From: Mycobacterium sp. E740
Lineage (GTDB): Bacteria; Actinomycetota; Actinomycetes; Mycobacteriales; Mycobacteriaceae
Assembly (NCBI RefSeq): GCF_001672895.1
Contig: NZ_LZKP01000172.1
Location: forward strand, 1 to 64,000
Direction: 5' to 3'
DNA length: 64,000 nt
Below the pieces are notes generated by a model. The model was not told where the DNA came from. It saw nothing but the letters and a program-made list of their open reading frames with translations, and ran no database searches. Shown one piece after another: positions 11,299-22,800 of this stretch; position 1 is the first letter of the stretch, and each line of letters starts with the position of its first letter. The position numbers and the translations under genes were made by a program.

Positions 11299-11727
11299 AT
11301 GAGCATTGAAGTCGTTTTCACCGCAGAGTCCACCGCGTCCGGAGGCGGCCGTGACGGCCACGTGAAGTCTTCGGACGGCCGCATCGACCTCGACACCCGC
11401 CCGCCCAAGGAAGCCGGGGGCAGCGGCGAAGGGACCAACCCCGAGCAGCTGTTCTCCGCCGGGTACGCGGCCTGCTTCCTCGGCGCGCTGCGCCTGGTCG
11501 CGAAGAACAACGACGTCAAGCTGGACGACGCGACCGGCATCACCGCCCAGGTCGGCTTCGGCAAGGACCCGGAGGGCGGCTTCGGCATCAACGCGCACCT
11601 CATCGGCTACCTGCCTGGGCTCGAGCAGAGGGCGGCCGAGGACCTGATGAACAAGGCGCATCAGGTCTGCCCCTACTCCAAGGCCACCCGCGGCAACATC
11701 GACGTCAAGTTGTCGGCGAAGGTCTGA
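11299..11727 (+). CDS. Organic hydroperoxide reductase, OsmC/Ohr family
   Basis: 142 residues. The two redox Cys are in place: C59 in SAGYAACFLGAL and C124 in HQVCPYSKAT, giving the Ohr-type thiol pair that reduces organic peroxides with dihydrolipoamide or a similar dithiol. NPEQLFSAGYAACF is the Ohr/OsmC signature. ATG 11299 is chosen over upstream in-frame ATGs because it matches the usual Ohr N-terminus; no clear SD is present, and a leaderless transcript is possible. No OhrR regulator is adjacent. Location next to the ergothioneine operon groups two thiol-based peroxide defences. Confidence 0.88.
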   Translation: MSIEVVFTAESTASGGGRDGHVKSSDGRIDLDTRPPKEAGGSGEGTNPEQLFSAGYAACFLGALRLVAKNNDVKLDDATGITAQVGFGKDPEGGFGINAHLIGYLPGLEQRAAEDLMNKAHQVCPYSKATRGNIDVKLSAKV

Positions 11728-11851
11728 CGCTCCGAGCCCGGATTCAGCTTGTTGTAACGAAGCCGTCATTCGGAATCGGCGAGACTTGTCGGTCTCGTCT
11801 GGAAGATGGTTGAAGTAGGCGAGCGGTCCGACCCGGAAGGGGATGGTTGGG

Positions 11852-13144
11852 ATGACCTACACCATCACGTCCGAGGCGGATGACGCGCGGCCCCGAACAG
11901 CTGATCCCGTCGTGCTGAGCAGCGTGCACGCCGCCGGGTTGCGCGTCGCGGACGGGTGCCTGCGCGACGGCACCGTGGGCCGGGTCGGACTGGAGATCGA
12001 GGCGCACTGCTTCGACCTGGCCGATCCGGTGCGCCGGCCGGCGTGGCAGGAGCTCACCGACACCATCGCCGCACTGCCGGTGCTTCCCGGTGGCAGCCGG
12101 GTCACCGTCGAGCCGGGAGGCGCCGTCGAGCTGTCCGGCCCGCCGCTGCCGGGTGTGACGGCGGCGATCGATGCGATGGTCGCCGACCGTGCGGTGTTGC
12201 GGGATGCTTTCGCCCGCGCGGGCTTCGGATTGGTTCTGCTCGGCGCCGATCCGCTGCGTGCCCCGCAGCGCGTCAACCCCGGATCGCGCTACCGCGCGAT
12301 GGAGGCGTTCTTCCAGGCCAGCGGCACCGGCGCCGCGGGTGCGGCGATGATGACGTCGACGGCGTCGGTCCAGGTCAACCTCGATGCCGGTCCGCGCGCC
12401 GGCTGGGCGGACCGGGTGCGGTTGACGCATGCGCTCGGCCCGACGATGGTCGCGATCGCGGCGAATTCGCCGCTGTTGAGCGGGCGGTTCTCCGGCTGGC
12501 GCTCCGCCCGGCAGCGGGTCTGGAGCCAGCTCGACTCGGCGCGCTGCGGCCCGGTTTTGGGTGTGAGCGGCGACGACCCGGCCTGCGACTGGGCACGCTA
12601 TGCGCTCAAGGCGCCGGTCATGCTCGTCAACGATCCGGTGACCGGCGCCGAACCGCTCACCGAATGGGTGCCGTTCGTCGACTGGGTCGAGGGCCGCGTG
12701 CCACTCGGCGGGCGCAGGCCCACTGCAGCCGACCTGGACTACCACCTGACCACGCTGTTCCCGCCGGTGCGGCCGCGCCAGTGGCTGGAGATCCGATATC
12801 TGGACAGCGTGCCGGATGCGATCTGGCCGGCGATCGTGTTCACGCTCGTCACGCTGCTCGACGATCCGGTGGCCGCCGATGTCGCCGCCGAAGCCACCGA
12901 ACCTGTGGCGACCGCATGGGATCAGGCCGCCCAGATCGGCCTGGCCGACATCCGCTTGCACGCTGCCGCGCAGCGATGTGTGCAGGTCGCTGCCGAACGC
13001 GCGCCGGCCGCCCTCCAGGAATCGATGCAGCAGCTGGTGCGTTCGGTAGAACAGGGACGATGCCCAGCCGACGACTTCAGCGACCGCGCCGTGAACCACG
13101 GCATTGCACCTGCGGTCACTGAACTGGCCCGAGGGGACTTGTGA
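11852..13144 (+). CDS. egtA: EgtA, gamma-glutamylcysteine synthetase of ergothioneine pathway
   Basis: 430 residues from ATG 11852 (ATG 11843 adds three residues, but the purine-rich GGAAGGGG touches it, so the second ATG has better spacing). ATP-dependent ligase joining Glu and Cys; the product is the sulfur donor for Egt[15 protein letters not shown] near residue 50 is the GCS2-type metal/glutamate-binding strand with its two Glu, and [10 protein letters not shown] is a later family motif. First gene of a five-gene operon; its TGA overlaps the GTG of egtB by four bases. Confidence 0.92.
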   Translation: MTYTITSEADDARPRTADPVVLSSVHAAGLRVADGCLRDGTVGRVGLEIEAHCFDLADPVRRPAWQELTDTIAALPVLPGGSRVTVEPGGAVELSGPPLPGVTAAIDAMVADRAVLRDAFARAGFGLVLLGADPLRAPQRVNPGSRYRAMEAFFQASGTGAAGAAMMTSTASVQVNLDAGPRAGWADRVRLTHALGPTMVAIAANSPLLSGRFSGWRSARQRVWSQLDSARCGPVLGVSGDDPACDWARYALKAPVMLVNDPVTGAEPLTEWVPFVDWVEGRVPLGGRRPTAADLDYHLTTLFPPVRPRQWLEIRYLDSVPDAIWPAIVFTLVTLLDDPVAADVAAEATEPVATAWDQAAQIGLADIRLHAAAQRCVQVAAERAPAALQESMQQLVRSVEQGRCPADDFSDRAVNHGIAPAVTELARGDL

Positions 13145-14433
13145 CACCACGCGAGACCATCGCGCGCGAACTGACCAGGGCACGCGAGCGCACGTTGCGG
13201 CTCGTCGACTTCGACGACGCCGAACTGGGGTGTCAGTACAGCCCGCTGATGAGCCCGTTGGTGTGGGACCTCGCCCACATCGGCCAGCAGGAAGAACTCT
13301 GGCTGCTGCGCGACGGCAACCCGGACCGGCCGGGGATGCTGACCCCCGACGTCGAGCGGTTGTACGACGCGTTCGTCAACTCCCGCGCAAGTCGGGTCAA
13401 CCTGCCGCTGCTCCCGCCGTCTGACGCCCGCGCCTACTGCGGCACCGTGCGCGAGAAGGTCCTCGACACCCTCCACCTGCTGCCCGACGACGCTGCCGAA
13501 TTGAACGACGCTGCCGGATTCAGCTTCGCGCTGGTGATCAGCCACGAGAACCAGCACGACGAAACCATGTTGCAGGCGCTGAACCTGCGCGCCGGTGCGC
13601 CGCTGCTCGGCGCGGGCGAGCCGCTGCCGGCCGGCCGGGCCGGCGTGGTGGGCACCTCGGTACTCGTCCCGGGTGGTGAGTTAGTGCTGGGCGTCGACCC
13701 GGTGGTCGAGCCGCACTCCCTCGACAACGAACGTCCCGCCCATGTGGTCGATGTGCCCGACTTCCGCATCGGCCGCGTTCCCGTCACCAACGCCGAGTGG
13801 CGGGAGTTCATCGACGACGGCGGCTACGGCAACCCGCGGTGGTGGTCCGACCGCGGCTGGGTGCATCGGCGGCAGGCCGGCCTGCGCGCACCGCAGTTCT
13901 GGAACGACGACGGCACCCGCACGCGCTTCGGCCACGTCGAGGAGATCCCTGCCGACGAACCGGTCCAACACGTCACGTTCTACGAGGCGGAGGCCTACGC
14001 GACGTGGGCCGGTGCCCGCTTGCCCACCGAGATCGAATGGGAGAAGGCTTGCGCGTGGGACCCGGTGGCCGGTTCGCGCCGTCGCTTCCCTTGGGGCACA
14101 ACAGCACCCACCCCGGCGCTGGCCAACCTCGGTGGTGAGGCGCTGCGACCGGCCCCCGTCGGCGCCTATCCGGCCGGCGCGTCGGCCTATGGCGCCGAGC
14201 AGATGTTGGGTGACGTGTGGGAGTGGACCACCTCACCGTTGCGGCCGTGGCCCGGTTTCACGCCGATGGTCTACGAACGCTATTCGCAACCCTTCTTCGA
14301 CGGGGACTACAAGGTGCTGCGCGGCGGGTCGTGGGCGGTCGCGGCGAGCATCCTGCGGCCCAGCTTCCGCAACTGGGACCACCCGATCCGCAGGCAGATC
14401 TTCTCCGGTGTGCGCTTGGCGTGGGACGTCTGA
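13141..14433 (+). CDS. egtB: EgtB, hercynine oxygenase (sulfoxide synthase)
   Basis: 430 residues. Iron(II)/O2 enzyme that couples hercynine to gamma-glutamylcysteine. The N-terminal DinB-like helical domain carries the iron-binding HX3HXE motif (SHENQHDE), with a further His in [11 protein letters not shown]; the C-terminal FGE-sulfatase-like domain shows [21 protein letters not shown] and VLRGGSW. GTG at 13141 overlaps the egtA stop (GTGA); the TGA stop (14431-14433) overlaps the egtC ATG by one base. Confidence 0.95.
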   Translation: MTPRETIARELTRARERTLRLVDFDDAELGCQYSPLMSPLVWDLAHIGQQEELWLLRDGNPDRPGMLTPDVERLYDAFVNSRASRVNLPLLPPSDARAYCGTVREKVLDTLHLLPDDAAELNDAAGFSFALVISHENQHDETMLQALNLRAGAPLLGAGEPLPAGRAGVVGTSVLVPGGELVLGVDPVVEPHSLDNERPAHVVDVPDFRIGRVPVTNAEWREFIDDGGYGNPRWWSDRGWVHRRQAGLRAPQFWNDDGTRTRFGHVEEIPADEPVQHVTFYEAEAYATWAGARLPTEIEWEKACAWDPVAGSRRRFPWGTTAPTPALANLGGEALRPAPVGAYPAGASAYGAEQMLGDVWEWTTSPLRPWPGFTPMVYERYSQPFFDGDYKVLRGGSWAVAASILRPSFRNWDHPIRRQIFSGVRLAWDV

Positions 14434-15125
14434 TGTGCCGGCACATCGGGTGGATCGGCGCGCCCGCGTCGGTGGCGTCGTTGGTGCTCGAGCCGCCCAA
14501 CGGCCTGCTGGTGCAGTCGTATTCGCCGCGCAAGCAGAAGCACGGGCTGATGAACGCCGACGGCTGGGGCGTCGGGTTCTTCGACGACGACGGCGTCGCC
14601 CGCCGGTGGCGCAGCGCGACACCGTTGTGGGGGGATGCCTCGCTCGCCTCGATCGCTCCGGCGCTGCGCAGCCGGTGCGTCGTCGCCGCCGTCCGCTCGG
14701 CCAGCGTCGGCATGCCGATCGAGGCCACGGCGTGTGCGCCCTTCACCGACGGCCACTGGCTGCTCTCGCACAACGGCCTCGTCGACCGCGCCGTGCTACC
14801 GCTTTCTGCCGACGCCGAATCGACCAACGACAGCGCGCTGCTGGCCGCGATGATCTTCGAGCGGGGACTCGACGCGCTCGGCGAAACCATCGCCGAGGTG
14901 GGCGCCGCCGATCCCGGCGCACGGCTCAACATACTGGCGGGCAACGGTTCTGAGCTACTGGCCACAACCTGGGGGGACACCCTTGCGGTGCTGCGGCGAA
15001 GCGACGGTGTCGTGGTGGCCAGCGAACCCTATGACGACGATCCGGGCTGGCGCGACGTTCCCGACCGTCATCTCGTGCGCGTGGCCGGGTCCGATGTCGA
15101 GCTGACACCGTTGAGAGGATCGTGA
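14433..15125 (+). CDS. egtC: EgtC, gamma-glutamyl hercynylcysteine sulfoxide hydrolase
   Basis: 230 residues. Class II glutamine-amidotransferase fold; Met removal exposes Cys2 (MCRHIGW) as the Ntn nucleophile that removes the gamma-glutamyl group from the EgtB product. [13 protein letters not shown] and SHNGLV-type motifs are typical. The ATG shares a base with the egtB stop (TGATG). Its own stop overlaps egtD the same way. Confidence 0.94.
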   Translation: MCRHIGWIGAPASVASLVLEPPNGLLVQSYSPRKQKHGLMNADGWGVGFFDDDGVARRWRSATPLWGDASLASIAPALRSRCVVAAVRSASVGMPIEATACAPFTDGHWLLSHNGLVDRAVLPLSADAESTNDSALLAAMIFERGLDALGETIAEVGAADPGARLNILAGNGSELLATTWGDTLAVLRRSDGVVVASEPYDDDPGWRDVPDRHLVRVAGSDVELTPLRGS

Positions 15126-16090
15126 TGACCCTGTCGCTGTCGAACTACCTGTCCGCCGACTCGGCGGCGGTGGCACTGCGCCGTGATGTGCTCGACGGGC
15201 TGGCTCGCACCCCGAAGTCGTTGCCGCCGAAGTGGTTCTACGATTCGGTCGGAAGTGACCTGTTCGAACAGATCACCCGGCTGCCTGAGTACTACCCGAC
15301 ACGCACCGAAGCGCAGATCCTGCGAGAGCGGTCCACTGAGGTGGCTGCGGCCTCGGGCGCGGATACGCTGGTCGAACTCGGCAGTGGCACGTCGGAGAAG
15401 ACACGCATGCTGCTCGACGCGCTGCATGACGGCGGCTCTCTGCGCCGGTTCATCCCCTTCGACGTCGACGCCTCAGTGCTGACATCCGCCGGCGAAGCGG
15501 TCAGCAGGGAATACCCCGGCATCGAAATCGATGCCGTGTGCGGCGATTTCGAACATCACCTGGACCGGATCCCCCGAACCGGGCGCCGGCTGTTCGCGTT
15601 CCTCGGCTCCACAATCGGCAACCTCACGCCACAACCGCGCGCCGCCTTCCTTGTCGCGTTGTCAGACACCATGCAGCCGGGCGACACCTTGCTGTTGGGC
15701 ACCGACCTCGTCAAGGAAACCGACCGGCTGCTGCGGGCGTACGACGACAGCGCCGGGGTCACCGCGAGGTTCAACCGCAACGTGCTGTCGGTGGTCAACC
15801 GCGAGCTGCGAGCCGATTTTGACCCTGCCGCCTTCGAACACGTCGCGAAGTGGAACGCCGCCGAGGAGCGGATGGAGATGTGGTTGCGCGCCAACGGTTC
15901 TCAGAGCGTCACCATCCGCGGCCTCGATCTGACCGTCGACTTCGCCGACGGCGAGGAGATGCTCACCGAGGTGTCCTGCAAATTCCGGCCCGACGGTGTC
16001 GGCGCAGAACTGGCCGCCGCCGGGCTGCGACGCACGCACTGGTGGACCGACGCCGCGGGCGACTTCGGGCTTTCCTTGTCGGTCAAATGA
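15125..16090 (+). CDS. egtD: EgtD, L-histidine N-alpha-methyltransferase
   Basis: 321 residues from ATG 15125, which overlaps the egtC stop in TGATG; a GTG at 15122 is in frame but adds only one residue. Trimethylates histidine to hercynine with SAM, the first pathway step. [18 protein letters not shown] and [14 protein letters not shown] are the near-invariant EgtD N-terminal blocks, followed by the SAM loop [15 protein letters not shown] overlap couples it to egtE. Confidence 0.95.
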   Translation: MTLSLSNYLSADSAAVALRRDVLDGLARTPKSLPPKWFYDSVGSDLFEQITRLPEYYPTRTEAQILRERSTEVAAASGADTLVELGSGTSEKTRMLLDALHDGGSLRRFIPFDVDASVLTSAGEAVSREYPGIEIDAVCGDFEHHLDRIPRTGRRLFAFLGSTIGNLTPQPRAAFLVALSDTMQPGDTLLLGTDLVKETDRLLRAYDDSAGVTARFNRNVLSVVNRELRADFDPAAFEHVAKWNAAEERMEMWLRANGSQSVTIRGLDLTVDFADGEEMLTEVSCKFRPDGVGAELAAAGLRRTHWWTDAAGDFGLSLSVK

Positions 16091-17211
16091 GTCTCGGTGA
16101 ACAGTGGCGGTCCGCGCGGCCGGCGGTGGCGGGGCTGCACCTCGATAGCGCGGCCTGCTCACGCCAGAGCTTCGCGACCATCGACGCCGCCACCCAGCAC
16201 GCTCGTCACGAAGCCGAGGTCGGCGCATACGTCGCCGCTGACGCCGCCACCCCCGCATTGGATGCGGGCCGGGCCGCGCTCGCGGCGCTCACCGGCCTGA
16301 CGCCCGGCGACGTCGTCTTCACCACCGGCGCCAACAACGCGCTGGACCTTCTGCTGTCGGCGTGGCCGGGTCCACGCACGCTCGCATGCCTGCCCGGAGA
16401 ATACGGACCGAACCTGGGGATCATGGCCGCCAACGGTTTTCAGGTCCGGGCAATGCGCGCCGACGAAGACGGTCGGCTCGACGTGGACGCGTCCGCGCGC
16501 ATGCTGGCCGGCGACCCGCTGGCCCTGGTGCACCTGACGGCGCTGGGCAGCCATCGCGGCGTCGCACAACCGCTGACAGCACTGGCCGACGTCTGCCGCA
16601 GCCTGGAGCTGCCGCTCGTGATCGACGCCGCGCAGGCGCTGGGGCACCTCGACTGCGCGGTCGCGCCGTCGGCGATCTACGGCTCGTCGCGCAAATGGCT
16701 CGCGGGCCCGCGGGGAGTGGGCTTTCTGGCGATCGCACCGGAGCTCGCTGCGCGGCTGCGCCCGCGCGTACCGCCACCGGACTGGGACCTGCCCCTGAGC
16801 GTCCTGCAGCGCCTCGAACAGGGCGAGGCGAATATCGCGGCGCGCGTGGGCTTTTCCGTCGCGGTCGGCGAACACCTCGCGGCCGGATCCGCGCAGGTCC
16901 GTGAGCGTCTCGGCGAGGTCGGCCGGATGACACGCGAGGTGCTCGCCGAGGTCGACGGCTGGCGAGTGGTCGAAGCGGCCGACGAGCCGACGGCGATCAC
17001 CACGCTCGCGCCGACCGACGGCGCCGACCCGCAGCGGGTGCGCGCGTGGCTGATCGCCGAGCGCGGCATCGTCACCACATATGCCGAGACGTTGCGGGCC
17101 CCGTTCGAGATGACGACGCCGGTGCTGCGCGCGTCACCCCACGTCGACGCGAGCGCCGGCGATCTCGAACAGTTCGCGGAGGCGCTTGCCGTTGCGACTG
17201 CGCAGGCTTAG
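16087..17211 (+). CDS. egtE: EgtE, PLP-dependent C-S lyase (ergothioneine formation)
   Basis: 374 residues, class V aminotransferase fold. It releases ergothioneine from hercynylcysteine sulfoxide. The PLP lysine is in [12 protein letters not shown], preceded by [13 protein letters not shown] (Asp that contacts the pyridine nitrogen). ATG at 16087 overlaps the egtD stop by four bases. The stop codon overlaps that of the convergent GCS2-family gene by four bases, leaving no terminator space between the two transcripts. Confidence 0.93.
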   Translation: MSLGEQWRSARPAVAGLHLDSAACSRQSFATIDAATQHARHEAEVGAYVAADAATPALDAGRAALAALTGLTPGDVVFTTGANNALDLLLSAWPGPRTLACLPGEYGPNLGIMAANGFQVRAMRADEDGRLDVDASARMLAGDPLALVHLTALGSHRGVAQPLTALADVCRSLELPLVIDAAQALGHLDCAVAPSAIYGSSRKWLAGPRGVGFLAIAPELAARLRPRVPPPDWDLPLSVLQRLEQGEANIAARVGFSVAVGEHLAAGSAQVRERLGEVGRMTREVLAEVDGWRVVEAADEPTAITTLAPTDGADPQRVRAWLIAERGIVTTYAETLRAPFEMTTPVLRASPHVDASAGDLEQFAEALAVATAQA

Positions 17212-18710
17212 TCGTCGAAACCCTCGTCCCAGGTGTGCACCGGCTCGTTGCTGTGCATCCGCGTCGCGTACCGGCGCAGCATCTCGGCGAGCGCGGCGGG
17301 CCGCGCCATCCCGCGCTCCTGCAACGCCCGCACCGTCGCGACCTGCCAGGTGGCGCCGTTGCGACCTGTCTTCGCGCGGCCCTCGATCACCCCGAGATAC
17401 CGGTCGCGCACCTCGGCCGCCACCTCCCACCGGCGCAGTCCCTCGTCGGCCATCGGTAAGAGCCGGCGTAGCACCAGCTCGTCGGCGGTCACCTCGCCGA
17501 GGCCGGGCCAGTACAACCGGGCATCGATCCCGCGCTGCGCCGCTTCCATGAAATTCTGGTGTGCCGCAGCGAAACTCATCTTCGTCCACAACGGACGGTC
17601 CTCCTCGGCCAGCGCGCGCAGCGTGCCGTAGTAGAACGCGGCGTTGGCCATCATGTCGACCACGGTGGGGCCCGCGGGCAGCACCCGGTTCTCCACCCTT
17701 AGGTGCGGGCGGCCGTTCACCACGTCGTACACCGGCCTGTTCCACCGGTAGATGGTGCCGTTGTGCAGCCGCAGCTCGGCCAGCTTTGGGGCACGTCCCT
17801 CGGCGAGTTCGCGGACCGGATCCTCATCGGACAGCTCCGGCAGCAGCGACGGAAAGTAGCGCACGTTCTCCTCGAACAGATCGAAGATCGACGTGATCCA
17901 GCGCTCGCCGAACCAGACGCGCGGACGCACGCCCTGCGCCTTGAGCTCGTCGGGCCGGGTGTCGGTGGCCTGGGCGAACAGCTCCACGCGGGTCTCGGCC
18001 CACAGTTCGTGACCGAAGAAGTACGGCGAGTTCGCGCCGAGCGCGAGTTGCGGACCGGCCAGCACCTGAGCGGCGTTCCAGTTCTGCGCGAACTCGGCGG
18101 GCGACACCTGAAGGTGCAGTTGCATGCTGGTGCAGGCCGACTCCGGTGCGATCGACGCGGTCTGCAGACTCAGCCGTTCCGGCCCCACGATGTCGATCAG
18201 GATGTCCTCGCCGCGCGCGGTGAAGATCGAATCGTTGAGTGCCTGATACCGCTTCGACTCGCTCATCCAGCGGCCCGTGAGGTGCTCGGGCAGCAGCGTC
18301 GGCAGGATGCCGATCATCACGATGTGCGCGTCATGGCGGCTGGCCTTGGTCTCGGCCGCGTTGAGGCTCGCGCGCACCTCGGTTTCCAGTTCGAAAGCGG
18401 CCTGTCCGGGCAGCCGGCGCGGCGGCACGTTGAATTCGATGTTGTAGGCGCCCAGTTCGGTCTGATACGCCGGGTCGGCGATCGCCTGTAGCACTTCGGA
18501 GTTGCTCATCGCGGGTTGATAGGCCGAGTCGACCAGATTGCACTCGATCTCCATGCCCGTCAGCGGTCGCTCGAAGTCGAAGCTCGACTGGGTGAGCATG
18601 GTCTCGAACACGTCGAGGCACTGTTGGACCTTGCGTCGGTACTCGCGGCGCTGCGCGCCGGTGAAACCGGCGCCCTTGAGTTCCTCACCCACACGCCCAT
18701 TGTCGGGCAT
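17208..18710 (-). CDS. Glutamate-cysteine ligase GCS2 family protein
   Basis: 500 residues. [19 protein letters not shown] is the GCS2 N-terminal strand with the metal-binding Glu pair; [10 protein letters not shown] and [17 protein letters not shown] with [15 protein letters not shown] are further family motifs. It resembles YbdK-type carboxylate-amine ligases rather than EgtA. The product is not known; M. tuberculosis has a homologue at the same place beside egtE. Convergent with and overlapping egtE by 4 nt; divergent from the MBL-fold gene with only 30 nt between start codons. Confidence 0.85.
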   Translation of the reverse strand: MPDNGRVGEELKGAGFTGAQRREYRRKVQQCLDVFETMLTQSSFDFERPLTGMEIECNLVDSAYQPAMSNSEVLQAIADPAYQTELGAYNIEFNVPPRRLPGQAAFELETEVRASLNAAETKASRHDAHIVMIGILPTLLPEHLTGRWMSESKRYQALNDSIFTARGEDILIDIVGPERLSLQTASIAPESACTSMQLHLQVSPAEFAQNWNAAQVLAGPQLALGANSPYFFGHELWAETRVELFAQATDTRPDELKAQGVRPRVWFGERWITSIFDLFEENVRYFPSLLPELSDEDPVRELAEGRAPKLAELRLHNGTIYRWNRPVYDVVNGRPHLRVENRVLPAGPTVVDMMANAAFYYGTLRALAEEDRPLWTKMSFAAAHQNFMEAAQRGIDARLYWPGLGEVTADELVLRRLLPMADEGLRRWEVAAEVRDRYLGVIEGRAKTGRNGATWQVATVRALQERGMARPAALAEMLRRYATRMHSNEPVHTWDEGFDD

Positions 18711-18740
18711 AACCCCTGCCGCGGCGGGTAGTCAGGGGCG

Positions 18741-19541
18741 ATGGACGTCACCGTCACCTTCATCGGCAACGCCACCACCTTGATCTCCGGCGGCCAGGTC
18801 ACCCTGTTGACCGACCCGAACTTCCTGCACCGCGGCCAGCACGCCTATCTGGGCTACGGCCTGCTGTCCAAGCGACTCAAGGGACCGGCGCTCGACATTG
18901 ACCAGTTGCCCGTGCTCGACGGGGTGGTGCTTTCGCACATGCACGGAGACCACTGGGACCGGGTGTCGCAGCGCCGCCTCGACCACGGGCTGCCGATCCT
19001 GACCACCCCACATGCGGCCAAACGGTTGGCTCACCGCGGCTTCGGCGAAGCCGTCGCGCTGGACACCTGGCAGCACCACACGTTCACCAAGGGCACCACG
19101 TCGGTGACCGTCACCTCGCTGCCCGGGCGGCATGCGCCCACGCCGGTCGACCGATTCCTGCCGCCGGTGATGGGCAGCATGATCGAGTTCTCCGACGGCA
19201 CAGCACGGCGTCGCCTCTACGTCTCCGGTGACACCCTGCTCGTCGACGAATTACGGGAGATCCCAGTGAGATTCGAGTCCATCGACGTTGGCGTGCTGCA
19301 TCTCGGGGGCACCCGGCTGCCCTTCGGCAGGCACCTGCCGTTCGGTCTGACGGTGACGATGGACGGTCGCCAGGGCGCAGACGTCGTCGAGTTGCTCGAC
19401 CTGCCCAAGATGATCCCGGTGCACTTCGACGATTACGGGGTGTTCGCCTCGCCGCTCTCCGACTTCGTCGGGGAAATGAAGCGGCGCGGGCTGGGCGACC
19501 GGATCATCGAAATGGAACGCGGAGCGTCGGTCACCATCTGA
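18741..19541 (+). CDS. MBL-fold metallo-hydrolase
   Basis: 266 residues. VVLSHMHGDHWDRV is the HxHxDH zinc-binding signature; LPGRHAP, VSGDT and PVHFDDYG supply the later metal ligands in the UlaG-like order. It begins directly with the beta-sandwich strand VTVTFIGNATTLI, so there is no signal peptide. The substrate is unknown. Shares a 30-bp bidirectional promoter region with the GCS2-family gene and converges on the methyltransferase gene. Confidence 0.85.
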   Translation: MDVTVTFIGNATTLISGGQVTLLTDPNFLHRGQHAYLGYGLLSKRLKGPALDIDQLPVLDGVVLSHMHGDHWDRVSQRRLDHGLPILTTPHAAKRLAHRGFGEAVALDTWQHHTFTKGTTSVTVTSLPGRHAPTPVDRFLPPVMGSMIEFSDGTARRRLYVSGDTLLVDELREIPVRFESIDVGVLHLGGTRLPFGRHLPFGLTVTMDGRQGADVVELLDLPKMIPVHFDDYGVFASPLSDFVGEMKRRGLGDRIIEMERGASVTI

Positions 19542-19559
19542 AGCGTTTCACCCGTGCCG

Positions 19560-20327
19560 TCAGCGGCGCGCGACGACGATCTGGGGACTCAGCAGCCCGC
19601 CGCGTAGCTTCACGTCGATCGCCGGGTCGGCGTGAGCGGCCAACGCGCGCAGCGCCGATGGTGAATACGTGCGCAACGAACTGATGATTCCGTCGTGCGC
19701 GAACGGAAGGATCGCCGCGAACGGCAGCATGGCTGCAATGCGCATCAGATGAAGCGGCGACGGCGGCCGCGGCAGATCGATGATCAGCAGCTTGTCGGCC
19801 ACCCGGGTGCCTTCGGCGATCGCGCGCGCCGCCGCCGACGGCGCGAGGTGGTGGAACGACAGCGCGAACACCGCCAGGTCGAACTGGCCGTCGGCACCGT
19901 CGATCGCGGTGGCGTCCAGCTGCCGAACCGCGGCGCGCGGGTGCTGCCCGAGGTCTGACTGAGCCATCGCCTCGACGGAGGTGGCGTCGAGGTCGGTGAC
20001 GGTGAGCACGGCAGTGGGATGCCAGTCGAGCAGCTTGCGTGACAACGCGCCGTGGCCCGCACCGAGTTCGAGGATCTTCGGATCGGCGACGTCGGCGACC
20101 TCGGCGAGCGCGATCTCCGCGAACCGCTCGGTGGTGCCGAACCGCTCACCTGCCCACTCCAGCGCACGGATGACGCTGCGCTGGCGCGCCGCGTCGGCAG
20201 GACCCTTGGGGACGCGGTCGAGGTACTCGAGCCGCTCGGTCTCCAGCATCCGGTCCAGGCACGATGCGTCGGGTCCCCCGCGGGGCATGCGGTCGATACC
20301 GGCGATCGTCTTGCCCATGTAGTCCAT
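19560..20327 (-). CDS. Class I SAM-dependent methyltransferase
   Basis: 255 residues (ATG 20327; ATG 20318 three codons later is also possible). ILELGAGHGALSRKLL is SAM-binding motif I; TVTDLD follows as the acidic loop, and FDLAVFALSFHHL is motif IV. The C-terminal part has two short hydrophobic stretches (LMRIAAMLPFAAILPFA) that may contact membrane or a lipid substrate. Substrate unknown. Divergent from glpK, 38 nt apart, with a hairpin/palindrome in the gap. Confidence 0.8.
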   Translation of the reverse strand: MDYMGKTIAGIDRMPRGGPDASCLDRMLETERLEYLDRVPKGPADAARQRSVIRALEWAGERFGTTERFAEIALAEVADVADPKILELGAGHGALSRKLLDWHPTAVLTVTDLDATSVEAMAQSDLGQHPRAAVRQLDATAIDGADGQFDLAVFALSFHHLAPSAAARAIAEGTRVADKLLIIDLPRPPSPLHLMRIAAMLPFAAILPFAHDGIISSLRTYSPSALRALAAHADPAIDVKLRGGLLSPQIVVARR

Positions 20328-20333
20328 GATGGA

Positions 20334-20353
20334 CTCTCGATCGCAGTCGAGAG
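20334..20353. promoter_or_regulatory. Inverted repeat in the glpK / methyltransferase divergent gap
   Basis: CTCTCGA (20334-20340), 6-nt spacer, TCGAGAG (20347-20353). The right arm runs into the purine-rich glpK Shine-Dalgarno (GAGAGGAAGAG), so it could act as an operator or as an mRNA hairpin masking the ribosome site. Confidence 0.45.
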
Positions 20354-20365
20354 AGGAAGAGCAGG

Positions 20366-21883
20366 TTGGCCGAATTCGTCGCCGCCATCGACCAGGGCAC
20401 CACCAGCACCCGGTGCATGATCTTCGACCACGGCGGTGCCGAGGTCGGCAGGCATCAACTCGAACACGAGCAGATCCTGCCGAAGGCCGGCTGGGTCGAG
20501 CACAACCCCGTCGAGATCTGGGAGCGCACGGCGGCGGTCATCATGTCGGCACTGAACAAGACGAACCTGTCCGCATCCGACCTCGCTGCTCTCGGCGTCA
20601 CCAACCAGCGGGAAACCGCGATGGTGTGGAACAGGCGGACCGGCAGGCCGTACTACAACGCGATCGTCTGGCAGGACACCCGCACCGACCGGATCGCGAC
20701 GGCTCTGGACCGCGACGGCCGTGGCGACGTGATCCGCCGCAAGGCCGGCCTGCCGCCCGCGACCTACTTCTCCGGCGGCAAGGTGCAGTGGATCCTCGAC
20801 AACGTCGACGGGGTGCGCCGCGACGCGGAGAACGGCGACGCGATCTTCGGTACGCCGGACTCCTGGGTGTTGTGGAACTTGACCGGCGGAACGCGCGGCG
20901 GCGTGCACGTCACCGACGTCACCAATGCCAGCCGCACCATGCTGATGAACTTGGAGACCCTCGACTGGGACGACGAGTTGCTGTCGTTCTTCGACATTCC
21001 GCGCCAGATGCTGCCCGAGATCAAGCCGTCGTCGTATCCCGAGTCCTACGGCATCACCCGAGACGAGGGACCGGTGGCAGGTCAGGTGCCGCTCACCGGG
21101 ATCCTCGGCGACCAGCAGGCGGCGATGGTCGGTCAGGTCTGCCTCGATGCGGGCGAAGCGAAGAACACCTACGGCACGGGCAATTTCCTGCTCCTGAACA
21201 CCGGTGAGAAGATCGTGCGCTCCGAGAACGGCCTGCTGACCACGCTGTGCTACCAATTCGGGGACGCGAAACCCGTTTACGCCCTTGAGGGTTCGATCGC
21301 GGTGACCGGATCGGCCGTGCAGTGGCTGCGGGATCAGCTGGGCATCATCAGCGGCGCGGCACAGAGCGAGGCGCTGGCTCGCCAGGTCGACGACAACGGC
21401 GGTGTGTATTTCGTGCCCGCATTCTCGGGATTGTTTGCGCCGTACTGGCGTTCGGACGCGCGCGGTGCGATCGTCGGGCTGTCGCGGTACAACACCAACG
21501 CCCATCTGGCGCGCGCGACTCTCGAGGCGATCTGCTACCAGAGCCGCGACGTCGTCGACGCGATGGCGGCCGACTCCGGCGTGCAGATGGACGTGCTCAA
21601 GGTCGACGGCGGCATCACCGCCAACGACCTGTGCATGCAGATCCAGGCCGACGTCCTCGGCGTGGAGGTGGTCAAACCCGTCGTCGCCGAAACCACCGCG
21701 CTGGGAGCGGCATACGCGGCCGGCTTGGCGGTCGGGTTCTGGGAGAACGCCGACGACCTACGGTCGAACTGGCAGGAGGACAAGCGCTGGACGCCGTCGT
21801 GGAGCGAGGACCAGCGTGAATTCGCTTACGCCGGATGGCAGAAGGCGGTGCAGCGCACGCTCGACTGGGTCGACGTCGACTAG
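20366..21883 (+). CDS. glpK: Glycerol kinase
   Basis: 505 residues; ATP-dependent phosphorylation of glycerol. FGGY kinase fold: [11 protein letters not shown] (phosphate loop 1), [14 protein letters not shown], and [13 protein letters not shown] with the conserved C-terminal DGG(I)T(A)N motif. Start is an unusual TTG at 20366 supported by GAGAGGAAGAG upstream; the next in-frame starts would remove the ATP loop. The 3' end overlaps the aldo/keto reductase stop by four bases. Confidence 0.95.
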   Translation: MAEFVAAIDQGTTSTRCMIFDHGGAEVGRHQLEHEQILPKAGWVEHNPVEIWERTAAVIMSALNKTNLSASDLAALGVTNQRETAMVWNRRTGRPYYNAIVWQDTRTDRIATALDRDGRGDVIRRKAGLPPATYFSGGKVQWILDNVDGVRRDAENGDAIFGTPDSWVLWNLTGGTRGGVHVTDVTNASRTMLMNLETLDWDDELLSFFDIPRQMLPEIKPSSYPESYGITRDEGPVAGQVPLTGILGDQQAAMVGQVCLDAGEAKNTYGTGNFLLLNTGEKIVRSENGLLTTLCYQFGDAKPVYALEGSIAVTGSAVQWLRDQLGIISGAAQSEALARQVDDNGGVYFVPAFSGLFAPYWRSDARGAIVGLSRYNTNAHLARATLEAICYQSRDVVDAMAADSGVQMDVLKVDGGITANDLCMQIQADVLGVEVVKPVVAETTALGAAYAAGLAVGFWENADDLRSNWQEDKRWTPSWSEDQREFAYAGWQKAVQRTLDWVDVD

Positions 21884-22749
21884 AGACGGAAATCCTCGGA
21901 GAGTTCGATGTCGGCGACGGCCGTGTTCTCCTCGAGGTGGCGCACCGACGACGTGCCCGGGATCAGCAACACGTTCGGCGCCACCGACAGCGTCCACGCC
22001 AGCACGATCTGTGCCGGTGTGCGGCCGAGTCTGTCGGCTTCCCGTCTGACCGCCGGATGGCCGAGCACCGGGTTGTCGGCCACGAATCCGGAACCCAGCG
22101 GAAAGAAGGGCACGAACGCAATTCGGTGTTCGATGCACGCGTCGAGCACCGGCTGCGAGGTGCGGTCGACGACGTTGTAGGCGTTCTGCACGCAGACGAT
22201 CTCGGTGTGGTCCAACGCGATTCGCAGATGCTCGGCGACCACGCTGGACAGTCCGACACCGGCGATCAGGCCTTCGTCTCGGGCCTTGATCATCGTCGCG
22301 AGCTGCCGCTCGAACAGCTCGCGGTTGACCTGGGCGGGCTGGTTGGGATCGCCGCCGGCGTCATGCACCCGCAGGTTCACGGCGGCCAACCGGTCGGTGC
22401 CGAGCGTCTCCAGGTTCTCCTCGATGCTCGCCCGCAGCTGATCGGGCTCCTGCGCGGGCAGCCACGCGCCGGCCTCGTCGCGGCGCGCGCCGACCTTGCT
22501 GACCAACGCCAGGTCGTTCGGATAGGGATGCAGCGCCTCGCGGATCAGCTCGTTGGCCACGTTGGGGCCGTAGAACTGTGACGTGTCGATGTGGTTGATG
22601 CCCAACTCGATCGCCCGCCGCAGCACCGCGATCGCCTGGTCGTGGTCTCGTGGCGGGCCGAACACCCCGGGCCCCGGCAACTGCATCGCGCCGAACCCGA
22701 CGCGCTTGACATGGAAGGAGCCCAGCGGGAAGGTGTGCACACTCTGCAT
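21880..22749 (-). CDS. Aldo/keto reductase
   Basis: 289 residues from ATG 22749 (a GTG at 22764 would add five). NADPH-dependent TIM-barrel reductase: [14 protein letters not shown] holds the catalytic Asp and Tyr, LVSKVGARR the Lys, and LRVHD the His position; [16 protein letters not shown] is the NADPH-binding end. Substrate unknown. It lies downstream of and in the same direction as padR, with 51 nt between. Confidence 0.87.
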   Translation of the reverse strand: MQSVHTFPLGSFHVKRVGFGAMQLPGPGVFGPPRDHDQAIAVLRRAIELGINHIDTSQFYGPNVANELIREALHPYPNDLALVSKVGARRDEAGAWLPAQEPDQLRASIEENLETLGTDRLAAVNLRVHDAGGDPNQPAQVNRELFERQLATMIKARDEGLIAGVGLSSVVAEHLRIALDHTEIVCVQNAYNVVDRTSQPVLDACIEHRIAFVPFFPLGSGFVADNPVLGHPAVRREADRLGRTPAQIVLAWTLSVAPNVLLIPGTSSVRHLEENTAVADIELSEDFRL

Positions 22750-22800
22750 ACGTAATGCGTACACCCATCCCGCCGGGCTTATTCCTCGAACGTCGAGGGG

